Origin: Chthoniobacteraceae bacterium
GTDB lineage: Bacteria > Verrucomicrobiota > Verrucomicrobiia > Chthoniobacterales > Chthoniobacteraceae
DNA length: 45,490 nt
Assembly: GCA_947476255.1 (NCBI GenBank)
Contig: CANJPY010000037.1
Coordinates: 1 to 45,490, forward strand
Direction: 5' to 3'
Under the pieces are notes generated by a model. That model did not search any database, was not told the origin of the DNA, and saw only the letters and a list, made by a program, of their open reading frames with translations. Every line of letters starts with the position of its first letter. The stretch's first letter is position 1. Of the stretch, positions 17,436 through 26,773 are shown one piece after another. The position numbers and the translations under genes were made by a program.

Positions 17436-18755
17436 ATGCGTGTCGCTTTAATCGCACTGTTTGGATTTGCCTCTGCCCTTTCGGCCCAGGTGGCTCCGTA
17501 TGACGTTTTTCCTCCCGCCGAGCCGCCCTATTATCGGGTGCGTTATGAGGCTTCGCAAACCCCGGGCGAGTTGATTTTTCCCGTGAACTACACCGCCTGG
17601 GTGCCGCCCGGAGTAAAGACGCTCCGTGGGGTGATTGTGCATCAACACGGTTGTGGCGAAGGCTCGTGCAAGTCGGGTCTCACGGGGGCATTTGATTTAC
17701 ACTGGCAGGCCTTGGCCAGGCGCCACGAGTGTGCGTTGCTCGCGCCCGCGTATGAGCAGCCTGAAAAGGCGGATTGTCAGATGTGGTGCGACCCGCGCAA
17801 TGGCTCGGATGCCGCTTTTCAAAAGGGTTTGGTGGAGCTTGGGGCGAAGGCAGGGCATCCGGAACTCGCCAAGGTGCCATGGGTTTTATGGGGACATAGC
17901 GGAGGAGGACACTGGGCGGGGGGGATGGTGCTGCTTCATCCCGAACGCGTGGCTGCCGCCTGGTTGCGCTCGGGCGTTCCCTTGCTTCAGGAAGATTCCA
18001 ACCGCACGACGATCAAAGCGCACAAACTTCCTGAGGCAGCGTTGGGAGTTCCGATCATGTGCAATCCCGGCACCAAAGAGGGTGTGACTGTGAAGGACGG
18101 TCGGTTTGCGAAGGTATGGCCAGCCAACGAGGCTTTCTTTCGGGAAGTACGATCCAAGGGCGGGTTGATTGGTGTTTCCGTGGATCCATTGACCAGCCAT
18201 GAGTGTGGCAACCAGCGGTACATGGCCGTACTTTGGCTCGATGCTTGTTTGGGCGCCCGGTTGCCGAATAAAAGCGGAGATCCCTTGCAGGCGATGCCCT
18301 CCGAAGATGCTTGGCTTTCACCGCTTCTAGACACGGAAGCAGCTCCGCTCCAAAAGTTTAAGGGTGATAAACTTTCTGCCGTGTGGCTTCCCAACGACAA
18401 GGTCGCCAAAGCGTGGATGCAGTACGTGAAGGATACCGCGATCCCTGATGTAACCCCGCCTCCAGCCCCCACCCACGTGCGGGTTCAGGGAAGTGAACTT
18501 CAGTGGGAGGCGGAAGCCGACTTGGAGAGCGGCTTGGCGCATTTTCTCATTGAGAGGGATGGCGAAGTCATTGGAAAGGTCCCCGAGGAGCAAAAGAACC
18601 CGTTCGGACGGCTCCTTTTTCAAGGCTTGCTTTACAGCGACACGCCCTCTTTACCGCTGGTGAAGATGGTGTTCACGGACAAGAACGCGGAGGCTGGGAA
18701 GAATTACAAATACAGGGTTATTGCTGTGAATACGGTCGGCCTACAATCGAAGTGA
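17436..18755 (+). CDS. Secreted alpha/beta hydrolase (esterase-like) with C-terminal beta domain
   Basis: 439 residues from ATG 17436. The N-terminus has a signal peptide (residues 1-18, ending LSA). The hydrolase domain has [12 protein letters not shown] (oxyanion-hole region) and the nucleophile elbow GHSGGG with Ser155; HECG near ~260 is a candidate for the catalytic His. Residues ~345-439 ([10 protein letters not shown]...[14 protein letters not shown]...[12 protein letters not shown]) look like a fibronectin III-type module. It is the last gene of the plus-strand run, 74 bases after nagB, and could remove ester groups from the polymer or sugar. Substrate unknown. Confidence 0.75.
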   Translation: MRVALIALFGFASALSAQVAPYDVFPPAEPPYYRVRYEASQTPGELIFPVNYTAWVPPGVKTLRGVIVHQHGCGEGSCKSGLTGAFDLHWQALARRHECALLAPAYEQPEKADCQMWCDPRNGSDAAFQKGLVELGAKAGHPELAKVPWVLWGHSGGGHWAGGMVLLHPERVAAAWLRSGVPLLQEDSNRTTIKAHKLPEAALGVPIMCNPGTKEGVTVKDGRFAKVWPANEAFFREVRSKGGLIGVSVDPLTSHECGNQRYMAVLWLDACLGARLPNKSGDPLQAMPSEDAWLSPLLDTEAAPLQKFKGDKLSAVWLPNDKVAKAWMQYVKDTAIPDVTPPPAPTHVRVQGSELQWEAEADLESGLAHFLIERDGEVIGKVPEEQKNPFGRLLFQGLLYSDTPSLPLVKMVFTDKNAEAGKNYKYRVIAVNTVGLQSK

Positions 18756-19102
18756 GGAGTGTCGCGGCTTCCGATGTGTGGGGGCTTGTGTGGCTCTAAA
18801 CTAGAGGGGGGAGAAAAGAGGCCGGTCCACAGGCCCACAGCCTCGTTGCCCTGTGAACTCCCGTTGCGTGAGTAAACCTAAACCTAAATGCGGCAATGAA
18901 AGCGCGGCACACTTTATGTAACTCTGTGCGGAAGAAGCTGATGCATGTCAATAGAACCTCTTTTGGAGGCCGATGGCACCTTGTCAAAGGAGATCATGCC
19001 GGATTTGTTACACCCAAACGCCAAGGGGTGTGAAACCTAGGCGCAGGCAATCGAGCCACGGGTCAAGGGGGAGTTGAAGGAATAGAAGATTTCACGCAGG
19101 TA
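18756..19102. other. 347-bp convergent intergenic region
   Basis: It separates the plus-strand sugar operon from the minus-strand exopolysaccharide locus. No gene-like frame is present. Weak inverted repeats occur (CACAGG/CCTGTG around 18829-18857; ACACCC/GGGTGT at 19010-19031), but neither has a T-run, so I do not call a terminator although two would be expected here. Confidence 0.5.
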
Positions 19103-20359
19103 TCAGCGCTCGCGGAGGTTTGCTGCGAGGGAGATCTCTTGAAAACTGTCCTCGGTATCGGGTTCCCCCGCAGTCCAAGTGCGGGGAAAACTTGTTTTTA
19201 GGGGGTGCGATGGACCGGAGTCGGAACCCGCATCTTCTATGACGCGGCGAGCGGTTTCGAGATTTGGGAAGACCTGAATCACTCTCTCCAAGTGGCATAG
19301 TTTGAATGCAGAACGCAGCACAGGAGAGGGGCACAGCACAGCGAAGAAACCATGTGCTTTTTTAAAGGAGAGTGCGGCTGAGACGAGGGTGGCGATTTGG
19401 CGGCTGTTCAACCAGTGTCGCTGGCCGAGGTCGACAAGGGCCCAGTCTCCTTGGGCCGGAGGTGGGTTGAGCTGGCTTAGTTGTGGAAAGGGAACCGTTT
19501 GAGTTTTGGATATCCCGGTTGGGTCGACACTGGTGGGTGGGGGGCTTTGGGGCCGAGTGTTCTGGAGCAGGGCTTCCAGTCGGAGTAAAAGCAGTCGAAA
19601 TACGGCTCCAGACAGAAAGAGAGCATTCTGAAAGTAACGCTGCAGCAGGCGCTTCGGATTGGTCGAGAGACGCCACAACCACTCCAGAGCCATTTTTTGC
19701 ACGAGCCGTGGAGCCCGCCATTGCACACCAGCGAGAAAATCCAGAGTGCCCCCGATTCCTATGGCCACTGGGACGCGCCACAGTTCCAGATTGCGGCGGA
19801 TGAATTTTTCTTGTTTCGGCGCGCCCAGTGCTACGAGAAGCAGGTCGGGATGTGCGTTGGTAACCTGATCCACGATCTCTTGCGTGTTCATTTCAGAGAG
19901 TGGAAGCATCGGAGGGGAAAGGGTCCCTGCGATTTCAAGAAGTGGATTTTTTTGAGTCAACACTGCCGCAGACTTTTGAGCAACCCCCGGCCTTCCTCCT
20001 AAAAGAAACACCTTAAACTGCTCTTTTTCACATGCCTTTGCGAGCAGTGGAGTTAAATCGCTGCCGGTGACACGTTGGGATAATTTGGGCCCGAAAAGAG
20101 CCGAGAGGCCGACCACCGGCGCGCCGTCAGCGAGTACGAGATCAGCCTCGAGGAGAATCTTGTGTAATTCGGGATCCTTCCAGGCTTGCATTACAAAGTC
20201 GACGTTCGCCGTGGCAACCATCGCGGGTTTCCCCGAATGAATCCGGGCCACAATCCAGTTTATGGCCTCTTCGTAAGAGACGTTGTGAAATGGGACGCCA
20301 AAAAGAACCACCATTTCGGGGCCGTTGTCCATCCACGTGCGTTGGGATTCCGGGGTCAT
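19103..20359 (-). CDS. WecG/TagA/CpsF glycosyltransferase fused to a STAS domain
   Basis: 418 residues. Residues ~15-250 are a GT26 (WecG/TagA/CpsF) transferase: ATANVDFVMQA, LADGAPVVGLSA, FLLGGRPGVAQ, ALGAPKQEKFI and GIGGTLDFLAG. These add N-acetylmannosaminuronate, ManNAc or glucose to an undecaprenyl-linked sugar at the inner membrane face. After a hydrophobic/amphipathic stretch and a Pro-rich linker (~265-300), residues ~304-376 match a STAS (SpoIIAA-like) pattern: WALVDLG, WLNSRQIATLVSAAL, KKAHGFFAVL, LERVIQVFPNLETA. Ser319 sits at the position phosphorylated in SpoIIAA. ATG 20359 overlaps the flippase stop by 4 bases (ATGA). The fusion suggests regulated activity. Confidence 0.85.
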   Translation of the reverse strand: MTPESQRTWMDNGPEMVVLFGVPFHNVSYEEAINWIVARIHSGKPAMVATANVDFVMQAWKDPELHKILLEADLVLADGAPVVGLSALFGPKLSQRVTGSDLTPLLAKACEKEQFKVFLLGGRPGVAQKSAAVLTQKNPLLEIAGTLSPPMLPLSEMNTQEIVDQVTNAHPDLLLVALGAPKQEKFIRRNLELWRVPVAIGIGGTLDFLAGVQWRAPRLVQKMALEWLWRLSTNPKRLLQRYFQNALFLSGAVFRLLLLRLEALLQNTRPQSPPPTSVDPTGISKTQTVPFPQLSQLNPPPAQGDWALVDLGQRHWLNSRQIATLVSAALSFKKAHGFFAVLCPSPVLRSAFKLCHLERVIQVFPNLETARRVIEDAGSDSGPSHPLKTSFPRTWTAGEPDTEDSFQEISLAANLRER

Positions 20360-21882
20360 GCGGTTTGCGCGTGGAAACGGTTTTTAAGGACCCATGTCGC
20401 AAGGGCACACGGCAGTGCAGCGCTTCCTAGCGCCACACAGAGGTAGCGGAAAGAGTTTGGTAATGCCCTGTAATCCAGAGAAAAGGCGTGCAGTGATTCT
20501 GGAGCAAACTCGGTGTGGTTGGAGATCGCGCGGAGAGCGAAAATGACAGGGAGCGAGTAACACAGCCACGCTGTTGTAAAAACGAATGATTGCTTGAGCA
20601 TGGGAGTTCGGGAGTGAGGCAGGCGCGACGTGAGAAAAAGATGCGCGCAGACGTTCCCAAGCGCGAAGCCAAGTACAAAGCCTGGGATGCGCCAGAGATG
20701 AAACCCAAGGAGGGAAAACGCAATCCCAGCGCAGTTGACAAGATTTGTGAGCAAGAGTTCGCGCGGTTGTCCCATCGCGAGGGGAAGCCGATCCATGGTG
20801 GCGCGTAAGATCCAAGTCCAAACGCAGATGCTTAGCCATTGCGTGAGCCCGGTGATTCGAGCATAGCGCGCATCATACAAGAGCCCAAACAACACCGGAC
20901 TCAAGATGGCAAAGGATGCGCAAAGTGCTCCGCTGATCCATAAAAGAGAAAATCGTGCATTCACACAGAGTGCAATCATCTGTTCGGAATCGGTGCCATG
21001 CTTGGTCAAAAGTGGGAAAAGAATAAAAGAGCTCAGCCGGTTTGTGATTTCGATGGCGATGCAGGCAAAAGAAAGCGCGATGTTATAAAGCCCGAAGTCT
21101 GAAATCGAGACGAGCGACGCTAGGATGGGGCGGTCCATTTGTGCCGCTGCAAAACTCACAAGAGTACTCACAAAGATCCAACGACCAAAAACCAATAGCT
21201 CCTGGGCGGCGAGGGAATCCCAGTGGAGCTTATCTCTGGTCTGCACATTCAGGAAGTGGCTTAAGATCACCCGCATTCCGGAATAGACAAAGCCGCCTGC
21301 AACAAGTGCCCAAATGTCTGGATGCCAGAGAGACCAGAGGCACGTGCAGAGGCTCGAAAGAATCTGAGCCACGAGGTCCAGGGCGACAAGGTGCCCCATT
21401 TTCAGGCTTCGATTCAGCGTGAAAATCGCGGTGGATGTGAATCCGTTGAAAACGGCAGTAAGACCCACGACCGGAATCAAAATAGCTAGGGAGGGCATGT
21501 CTTCTAAGGGTTTTGAATAGAGCGTCGATAGGGGTGCTGCGATGATGCAGCAAAACAGCCACAGTCCCGTGCCCCGGAGGATCTGCAAGGTCCAAGCCGT
21601 GTTGAGAAAGTCGCGGTTCTCCCCGTGTGGACTGCGAATGATACTCGGTCCAATTCCAAGGTCTGAAAACATTTGCAGCCCTTGAAGAAAACTCGCAATC
21701 AGTGCCATCAGTCCGAAGTGGCTCGGAGACAGGACGCGGGCGAGTAAAATGTTAGTCAACAAGCGGACCAGTTGAGAGGCGCCAAAACCAAGCAGCACCC
21801 ATACGGACCCCCGGAGTGCGGACCGTCTGAAGGAAGCGTGCTCGGCTGCCTGCGTATTCTCAGTCTGTTTTTCCGTTTCCAT
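20356..21882 (-). CDS. Wzx-type lipid-linked oligosaccharide flippase (PST family)
   Basis: 508 residues, mostly membrane-spanning (about 12-14 segments). The N-terminal block (ALRGSVWVLLGFGASQLVRL, then LLARVLSPSHFGLMALI and FSDLGIGPSIIR) is the characteristic opening of polysaccharide-export flippases. It moves undecaprenyl-PP oligosaccharide units across the inner membrane. I chose ATG 21882 (METEKQ...) because longer frames would overlap the upstream polymerase gene; the Shine-Dalgarno is poor. The stop overlaps the following glycosyltransferase start. It is 91 bases after the polymerase-like gene. Confidence 0.88.
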   Translation of the reverse strand: METEKQTENTQAAEHASFRRSALRGSVWVLLGFGASQLVRLLTNILLARVLSPSHFGLMALIASFLQGLQMFSDLGIGPSIIRSPHGENRDFLNTAWTLQILRGTGLWLFCCIIAAPLSTLYSKPLEDMPSLAILIPVVGLTAVFNGFTSTAIFTLNRSLKMGHLVALDLVAQILSSLCTCLWSLWHPDIWALVAGGFVYSGMRVILSHFLNVQTRDKLHWDSLAAQELLVFGRWIFVSTLVSFAAAQMDRPILASLVSISDFGLYNIALSFACIAIEITNRLSSFILFPLLTKHGTDSEQMIALCVNARFSLLWISGALCASFAILSPVLFGLLYDARYARITGLTQWLSICVWTWILRATMDRLPLAMGQPRELLLTNLVNCAGIAFSLLGFHLWRIPGFVLGFALGNVCAHLFLTSRLPHSRTPMLKQSFVFTTAWLCYSLPVIFALRAISNHTEFAPESLHAFSLDYRALPNSFRYLCVALGSAALPCALATWVLKNRFHAQTA

Positions 21883-21973
21883 ACGTCTGCCATTACCCGC
21901 GATCCCAAACACACTCCAAATTTTTGAGGATGTGCGTTTCCGCCAGCACAAATCAGAGGCCGCAGTTTTTGTT

Positions 21974-23347
21974 TCACAAGAGTCTGGGCCTCTTCTCAAA
22001 AACGAGATCGGATGCCGACGTCATTTGGTCTTCCGCCAGCGGATGAGTTCCAGTGCTGTATTGGATATACAGCGAGGAAATGCCGCCGGCCGAAAGCAAC
22101 ATGGTTGGGTTGAACATGTCGTTGAAAAGGTTGTCGATCATGAAAACCCCCAACAACAAGGGCAGGGGAGCAACGGCCGCGACGCGCGGGTCTTTCCAGC
22201 GGGACGGAGGAAACATTGTCAAAAAAAGAAACTGAGGCAGAACCAGAGTAAGGGTGAGTGCTGCCAGACCGAACAGGCCGTTTTGGCCAAGAGCGACAAT
22301 CCAGAGCCCGTCGGGGACTGAAGTCGCCACACCGCGTTCGTTGAAAATAAAGGAACGCTGCCATCCTCCCCATCCAAAGGTTCCACGGGTGAGGGCCTTT
22401 TCAATAAGCAGATTCTCATTTCGAATGCGAAAGGCCAGAGATTCAGCCCGGTCTTCACTGGAAGCTGCGGCGGACGCTTTGATAAGGTTCTGCGCGTCCC
22501 ACCAACCAGTGCCCCGTGTGCTCTCGTAAGCGATCGGGATGATTGCAATGGCGATAAGAGGAAAAGCGGTGCGCAAGCGGTTGATCGTCAGTATCGACGC
22601 GAGTGCGACAACAAAGAGAGCGAGTGCACCGAAAGATTTCAAACAGAGGATCGTGCACACCATTAGTCCGAGCACAGGCAAGGTCGGAAGGTTGAGCCCG
22701 GGCACCTTTTTTCCAATATTCTTGCTCAGGTACTGGCATATGCCTGAGAGCGCCCCGCTAATCATCCACATGGAGGTCATCAGGCCGTGCTTCATAAAGA
22801 TCACGGGCCTGTACCCGCCCGCTCGTTTGGACTGCCCGAATTCGTGTGGATGAAAGCCATAAAAAATGCGATGCAGCTGTGGGCTCAATACAAACTCCAC
22901 CCAGCACAAAGGGGTGTAAAGTAGAGCGCCGATGAAAAGGCCGGTAGAGAGATCACGCAGGTTTTTGAGGCTTCCAAAGTAGGTTCGGCCGATGAAATAA
23001 GGGAGGAACCACTCTGAGATTTTGGCCTCGGTCGCGGAGAGTCCGTCATAAGCGCCAAGTCCGTTGCTTAGGGAGGAACAAAACGGAGACAGGCACCAGA
23101 GTACGATAGGCAAGTCGATATAATGGAGGCGAAACTGGGCGAGGCGCGGGCGGTCAAAAATAAAGGCGCCGAGGAGGATGCCGTAACCTGCAGCGGAGAC
23201 TTTATTGTACGCTGGGATGACGGGGATTTTGAAAATGGCCTGGGGCAGGAACATCCAGGCGAGGAGAAAGCCGGCGATTACGGCAAGGTGAGGCGGTTTA
23301 ACTCTTGAGAAGAGGTAAATCACCAGAGGCAGCCAGCCAAACATCAT
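21974..23347 (-). CDS. Wzy/O-antigen ligase-like multispanning membrane protein
   Basis: 457 residues from ATG 23347; in-frame TTG 23410 and GTG 23368 are alternatives and none has a clear Shine-Dalgarno. There are about 10-12 hydrophobic segments with a large hydrophilic loop at ~290-350 (RGTGWWDAQNLIKAS, EDRAESLAFRIRNENLLIEKAL, GWGGWQRSF), the layout of O-antigen polymerase/ligase (Wzy_C) proteins. Given flippase, co-polymerase and export genes in the locus, it most likely polymerises the repeat unit. Its 5' end faces the inverted GT2 gene at 23436, leaving at most 88 bases for two divergent promoters. Confidence 0.78.
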   Translation of the reverse strand: MMFGWLPLVIYLFSRVKPPHLAVIAGFLLAWMFLPQAIFKIPVIPAYNKVSAAGYGILLGAFIFDRPRLAQFRLHYIDLPIVLWCLSPFCSSLSNGLGAYDGLSATEAKISEWFLPYFIGRTYFGSLKNLRDLSTGLFIGALLYTPLCWVEFVLSPQLHRIFYGFHPHEFGQSKRAGGYRPVIFMKHGLMTSMWMISGALSGICQYLSKNIGKKVPGLNLPTLPVLGLMVCTILCLKSFGALALFVVALASILTINRLRTAFPLIAIAIIPIAYESTRGTGWWDAQNLIKASAAASSEDRAESLAFRIRNENLLIEKALTRGTFGWGGWQRSFIFNERGVATSVPDGLWIVALGQNGLFGLAALTLTLVLPQFLFLTMFPPSRWKDPRVAAVAPLPLLLGVFMIDNLFNDMFNPTMLLSAGGISSLYIQYSTGTHPLAEDQMTSASDLVFEKRPRLL

Positions 23348-23435
23348 CAATGGTACGAGAGGAGTCACAGTAACAACTGGGAATCGCAGGCATTGCTCTC
23401 TTCGAAGCAAGAAACTGGGGCAGAAGGAGGATCAT

Positions 23436-24482
23436 ATGCATATCGGGATTGGTGTTTTCGCGCATAACGAAGAGCTGCGTATAGCAGCCACGCTTGAGTC
23501 TCTAAGCCGGCAAGACCTCTTCGAATGGGCTGGTCAAAACAATCTGTCGGTTCAAATTCGTGTGCTGGCGAATGGATGCAGCGATGCCACTGTAGAGCGC
23601 TCGCGAGAAGCTTGTGCGAGGCTCTTTGCACTTGAGGAAGGGGTCGACGCCAGTGTCACCCTCATCGAGCGCGCGGGCAAAAGCAACGCTTGGAACGAGT
23701 ACGTGCATCGTTTCTGCGCTCCCGAGGCAGATTACCTTATTTTCATGGACGGTGACATCCAATTTGTCGGCTCCGAAACGCTCCGCTCCATGGTGTCGTC
23801 TTTGGAAGAGACGTGTCTCGCGAGTGTAGCAGTCGATACGATACTTAAAGATATTGTATTCAGTCCTCAAAAGACCGTCTTGGAGACGATATCCATCCGG
23901 ACTTCGGAAATGAGTCGGGCAGGTGATCCTAAAATTGCGGGCTCGCTCTACGTGTTGCGTGCATGCGTGGCCAAGCGCATCTGGCTTCCGCTTGGGTTGC
24001 TAGTCGAAGATGGTTTTCTAAAGGCACTCATTCTTACGGATGGTCTCAAAGAGCCTGAGAATGTGGGAAAGATTGTGCGCGCGAACGGTGCTGCCCATAC
24101 CTTTGAAGCCGAAAGTAATCTACTGGCGTTATTTAGACATGAGATGCGTCTGATGAAGGGCACCACCCAAAATATAATTCTCTTCGGGTATTTAAGGCGG
24201 AAGCTCGCAACGAGCGGGGTTGGAGATGTCGGCGACTTAATCCGCGCTTTAAACCTTGCTGATCCGCATTGGGTCGATGCGATGACGCAAGCTGCGGTAA
24301 ATGCCAGAGGGTGGCGGGTTCTTCCGCTTCAAACAGTCTTGCTGCCGCTTCGGCAACTGACTCGGCTCCCCAGAGGATCCTTTCAGCGCTACGGTATCGT
24401 TTGTTTGCTGCGTTCAGTGTTTAATGGAATCGCGTTAATCGGAACTTATTTTGATCTGCGGCGGGGCCGTCTTTGCTGGTAG
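23436..24482 (+). CDS. Family 2 glycosyltransferase, inverted within the exopolysaccharide locus
   Basis: 348 residues. The N-terminal GT2 fold reads IGVFAHNEELRIAATLESL, LANGCSDAT, and the metal-binding motif FMDGDIQFVG; a mid-section LVEDGFLKALIL may carry the catalytic Asp. The C-terminal third is hydrophobic/basic and could associate with the membrane. A strong Shine-Dalgarno AAGGAGG lies 7 bases before ATG 23436. It is the only plus-strand gene inside the minus-strand locus and converges on the Wzc-like gene (101 bases apart). It probably adds a sugar of the repeat unit. Confidence 0.85.
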   Translation: MHIGIGVFAHNEELRIAATLESLSRQDLFEWAGQNNLSVQIRVLANGCSDATVERSREACARLFALEEGVDASVTLIERAGKSNAWNEYVHRFCAPEADYLIFMDGDIQFVGSETLRSMVSSLEETCLASVAVDTILKDIVFSPQKTVLETISIRTSEMSRAGDPKIAGSLYVLRACVAKRIWLPLGLLVEDGFLKALILTDGLKEPENVGKIVRANGAAHTFEAESNLLALFRHEMRLMKGTTQNIILFGYLRRKLATSGVGDVGDLIRALNLADPHWVDAMTQAAVNARGWRVLPLQTVLLPLRQLTRLPRGSFQRYGIVCLLRSVFNGIALIGTYFDLRRGRLCW

Positions 24483-24583
24483 CGGTCGCACCGTATCATC
24501 CGGTCCCAGTGGCTCCGCATCCCGAGCCAGCTCACACAGAGAGTGTATAGGCTGTCCCATCCATCGGGTCCTTGTGTCTCTCG

Positions 24584-26773
24584 TTACTTCCGCCAAGGAA
24601 GGCGTAAGTGTGGCTGGACATGTTTTCGAACGATCGAAAAATGATGACTGATTCGAGAGGTAACTTTGGCGCTGAGAAAGAATCTGTTGAGGGCTTTGTG
24701 AGCTGTGGAATGGTTGAGAACAGCGGTCATCGCCGAGACTGGCTTCGTGGTGAGTAAGTCGAGGGCGGCTTTGAGTTCGTGGTAGTAAGTGTGATCCTCT
24801 CTTGCGACTAATATCGCAGCATCAACCTCCAGTAAGGTGAACTGAGCCATGTCGCTGAGCGAGGGAGGTTCGGTGTTGATAAGAAGCAGGTCAAAATGCT
24901 CCTTTGCGAGCTCCAAGAGTTCGCGTATCTGAGAGGGCCACACGGTATCCATGCAGTGTGGTGTAAGGACGGTCAGGCCCAGTTTATGGCGATTTTGAGC
25001 CAGCCAGTGAGGAATGTTCGATAGTGCGATTGTGAGGTCTTCGCTTTCGTTGACTAAAAAGTCAGACCCCTGCGACGAAACTGCAGGAACCTCTACAAAT
25101 AAAACCCGGGGAAGGATTCTCGAGAGAACATCCGCCAGGTTGAGCCCGACGGAAGTGGCGCCCACTTTTGGGCCTGTACCGGCGATCATAAAGATCTGGC
25201 CTCCGTAAAATTTGCGTTCCTTTTCCAGACGGACAGCAAGTGAACGAATGGCACGGGCCGCACCTGAATGCGATGCATGGTGGTTGATCCAGGCGAAGGG
25301 AATATCCTCTGGAGGTTCCAGCATTGGAATCGGGGAGGGGGCCCCGCCATTTAAGGCTCCCTCCAGATGTTTACTGCTGCGAATGCGGCCGTCTACCAGT
25401 TCAAATGCCAAGCATATCCCTCCGATGCAGCCAAAGCCGGCGAGGAGCGAGGCGATCAATGCCTTTGACCCTGCACTTCGCGCAGGTTTGCTCGGATCAG
25501 ACGGGTGTGCTTCGATGGATAGTTTGATGGGGGATTTGGCCTCCATTTCACAGTCGTCGATGCGAGTATTCAGCGACGTCAAACGATCTCTGAGCTGGGA
25601 GACGGTATAGCTGATATCCGAGGCATTAAAAATTGCTTCTGCGGTACTCGAGGCCTCGCTTTTCGCGCTCTCTAACTGGGTTGCCAGGGTGTCCCTCGTG
25701 TAACGCGAAGCCTCCAGCGCTGAGGAGGCCCGAATCACGTCCGCGCCTAGATCGTAACTGCGTTTTTGGGAGAGAATATTATTGGTGGTTTCGTTGAACC
25801 GCTTCTTGTGCCCCTCTAAATAGGCTTTCATTGCGCCCATTTTTTCTTCCACATAAAGACGGTCCTTATTATTTGCCGTGAGACCGTCAATATTGGTTCG
25901 AAGTGTTTGAAGCTGTTCGTAGGTCCACTGTTCAATTCGGTTGATCCCCTCGTTGTTGGCGACTCGCTCCTCAGCGTAGGGAGTGAGAGCGAGAGCGCTT
26001 AATTTTTCCTCATCGTTCTTAGCTTTCCGCCATAAACCCTCTTTCAGAGCTTTCTCAGCCTCAGCCTCCCAGTAGAGCTTTTGAATCTGCTCCAAATTCA
26101 CAAGATGGACGGAGTAGTTGCCTTGGAGAAAAGCTTTGTTGGCGACTTTGTTGGAAAGCTCCAAAAGATGCATCCGCTGGTTGACCAAGCGCTCTTCAAT
26201 GCGGGCGCGCTCGGCTTGAAGGTACCTGAGCCGCAGGGAGGTGTTCTGCGCTTGCTCCTCACGGAGTTTGGCAAGAAAGCTCTCGAATACTGCATTCAAA
26301 GTGGTTCCAAGCCCGTGTGGTTTTTCGCCTTTTAGCGATGCGGTAATCAAAAAAGAATGAACCTCTTCTTTCACTGTGATGTTTTTACGGATCATCACAG
26401 CGTTCTTTGTGACCGGCGCTTGTGGATCACAGAAACAGGGCCATGCCTCACGGGGAATGGAAAGCAGGGCGGTGGAAAGGATGTCGAGACTCGTGATTCG
26501 ATTCACAAGAGTGCGGATGTAGTCCCCGACGTTTGTCGGGACAATTTCCCGTTCCCGACCGGTGAGCGTGATTTCCTTGCTGACATCCACAAGTAGGGCC
26601 CCTCCGGCTTCGTAGTGAGCTTTCATCAACAGCCGGAATATGGGTGTGAAAACAACGGACACGAGGGCTCCGAGACTCAGGATCAAGAGGGCTCTCCTCC
26701 TTAAGAAGCCATGAATATCGAATGGCTTGCGCTTCGCTTTGGGGGGGGAGGAGCTGTCCGTGTGCTCGATCAT
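24584..26773 (-). CDS. Wzc-like polysaccharide co-polymerase with degenerate BY-kinase domain
   Basis: 729 residues from ATG 26773, whose ATGA overlap with the export gene fixes the start. Layout: basic cytoplasmic segment, first membrane helix ~30-55, Wzz domain and long coiled-coil periplasmic region (~60-420), second membrane helix ~440-465, then a cytoplasmic P-loop-like domain (~510-729). The P-loop region has GTGPKVGATS where kinases have GKS/T (Lys absent), Walker A' is VLFVEVPA in place of the usual L-DxDxR, and Walker B is LLLINTEP with Asn replacing Asp. No C-terminal tyrosine cluster is present. It should set chain length and link to the Wza pore, but autophosphorylation is unlikely. 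Confidence 0.88.
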   Translation of the reverse strand: MIEHTDSSSPPKAKRKPFDIHGFLRRRALLILSLGALVSVVFTPIFRLLMKAHYEAGGALLVDVSKEITLTGREREIVPTNVGDYIRTLVNRITSLDILSTALLSIPREAWPCFCDPQAPVTKNAVMIRKNITVKEEVHSFLITASLKGEKPHGLGTTLNAVFESFLAKLREEQAQNTSLRLRYLQAERARIEERLVNQRMHLLELSNKVANKAFLQGNYSVHLVNLEQIQKLYWEAEAEKALKEGLWRKAKNDEEKLSALALTPYAEERVANNEGINRIEQWTYEQLQTLRTNIDGLTANNKDRLYVEEKMGAMKAYLEGHKKRFNETTNNILSQKRSYDLGADVIRASSALEASRYTRDTLATQLESAKSEASSTAEAIFNASDISYTVSQLRDRLTSLNTRIDDCEMEAKSPIKLSIEAHPSDPSKPARSAGSKALIASLLAGFGCIGGICLAFELVDGRIRSSKHLEGALNGGAPSPIPMLEPPEDIPFAWINHHASHSGAARAIRSLAVRLEKERKFYGGQIFMIAGTGPKVGATSVGLNLADVLSRILPRVLFVEVPAVSSQGSDFLVNESEDLTIALSNIPHWLAQNRHKLGLTVLTPHCMDTVWPSQIRELLELAKEHFDLLLINTEPPSLSDMAQFTLLEVDAAILVAREDHTYYHELKAALDLLTTKPVSAMTAVLNHSTAHKALNRFFLSAKVTSRISHHFSIVRKHVQPHLRLPWRK

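Noticed and set aside
18829..18857. CACAGG/CCTGTG inverted repeat as terminator for the sugar operon
   Set aside because: The loop is 17 bases and no T-run follows, so it is not credible as an intrinsic terminator.
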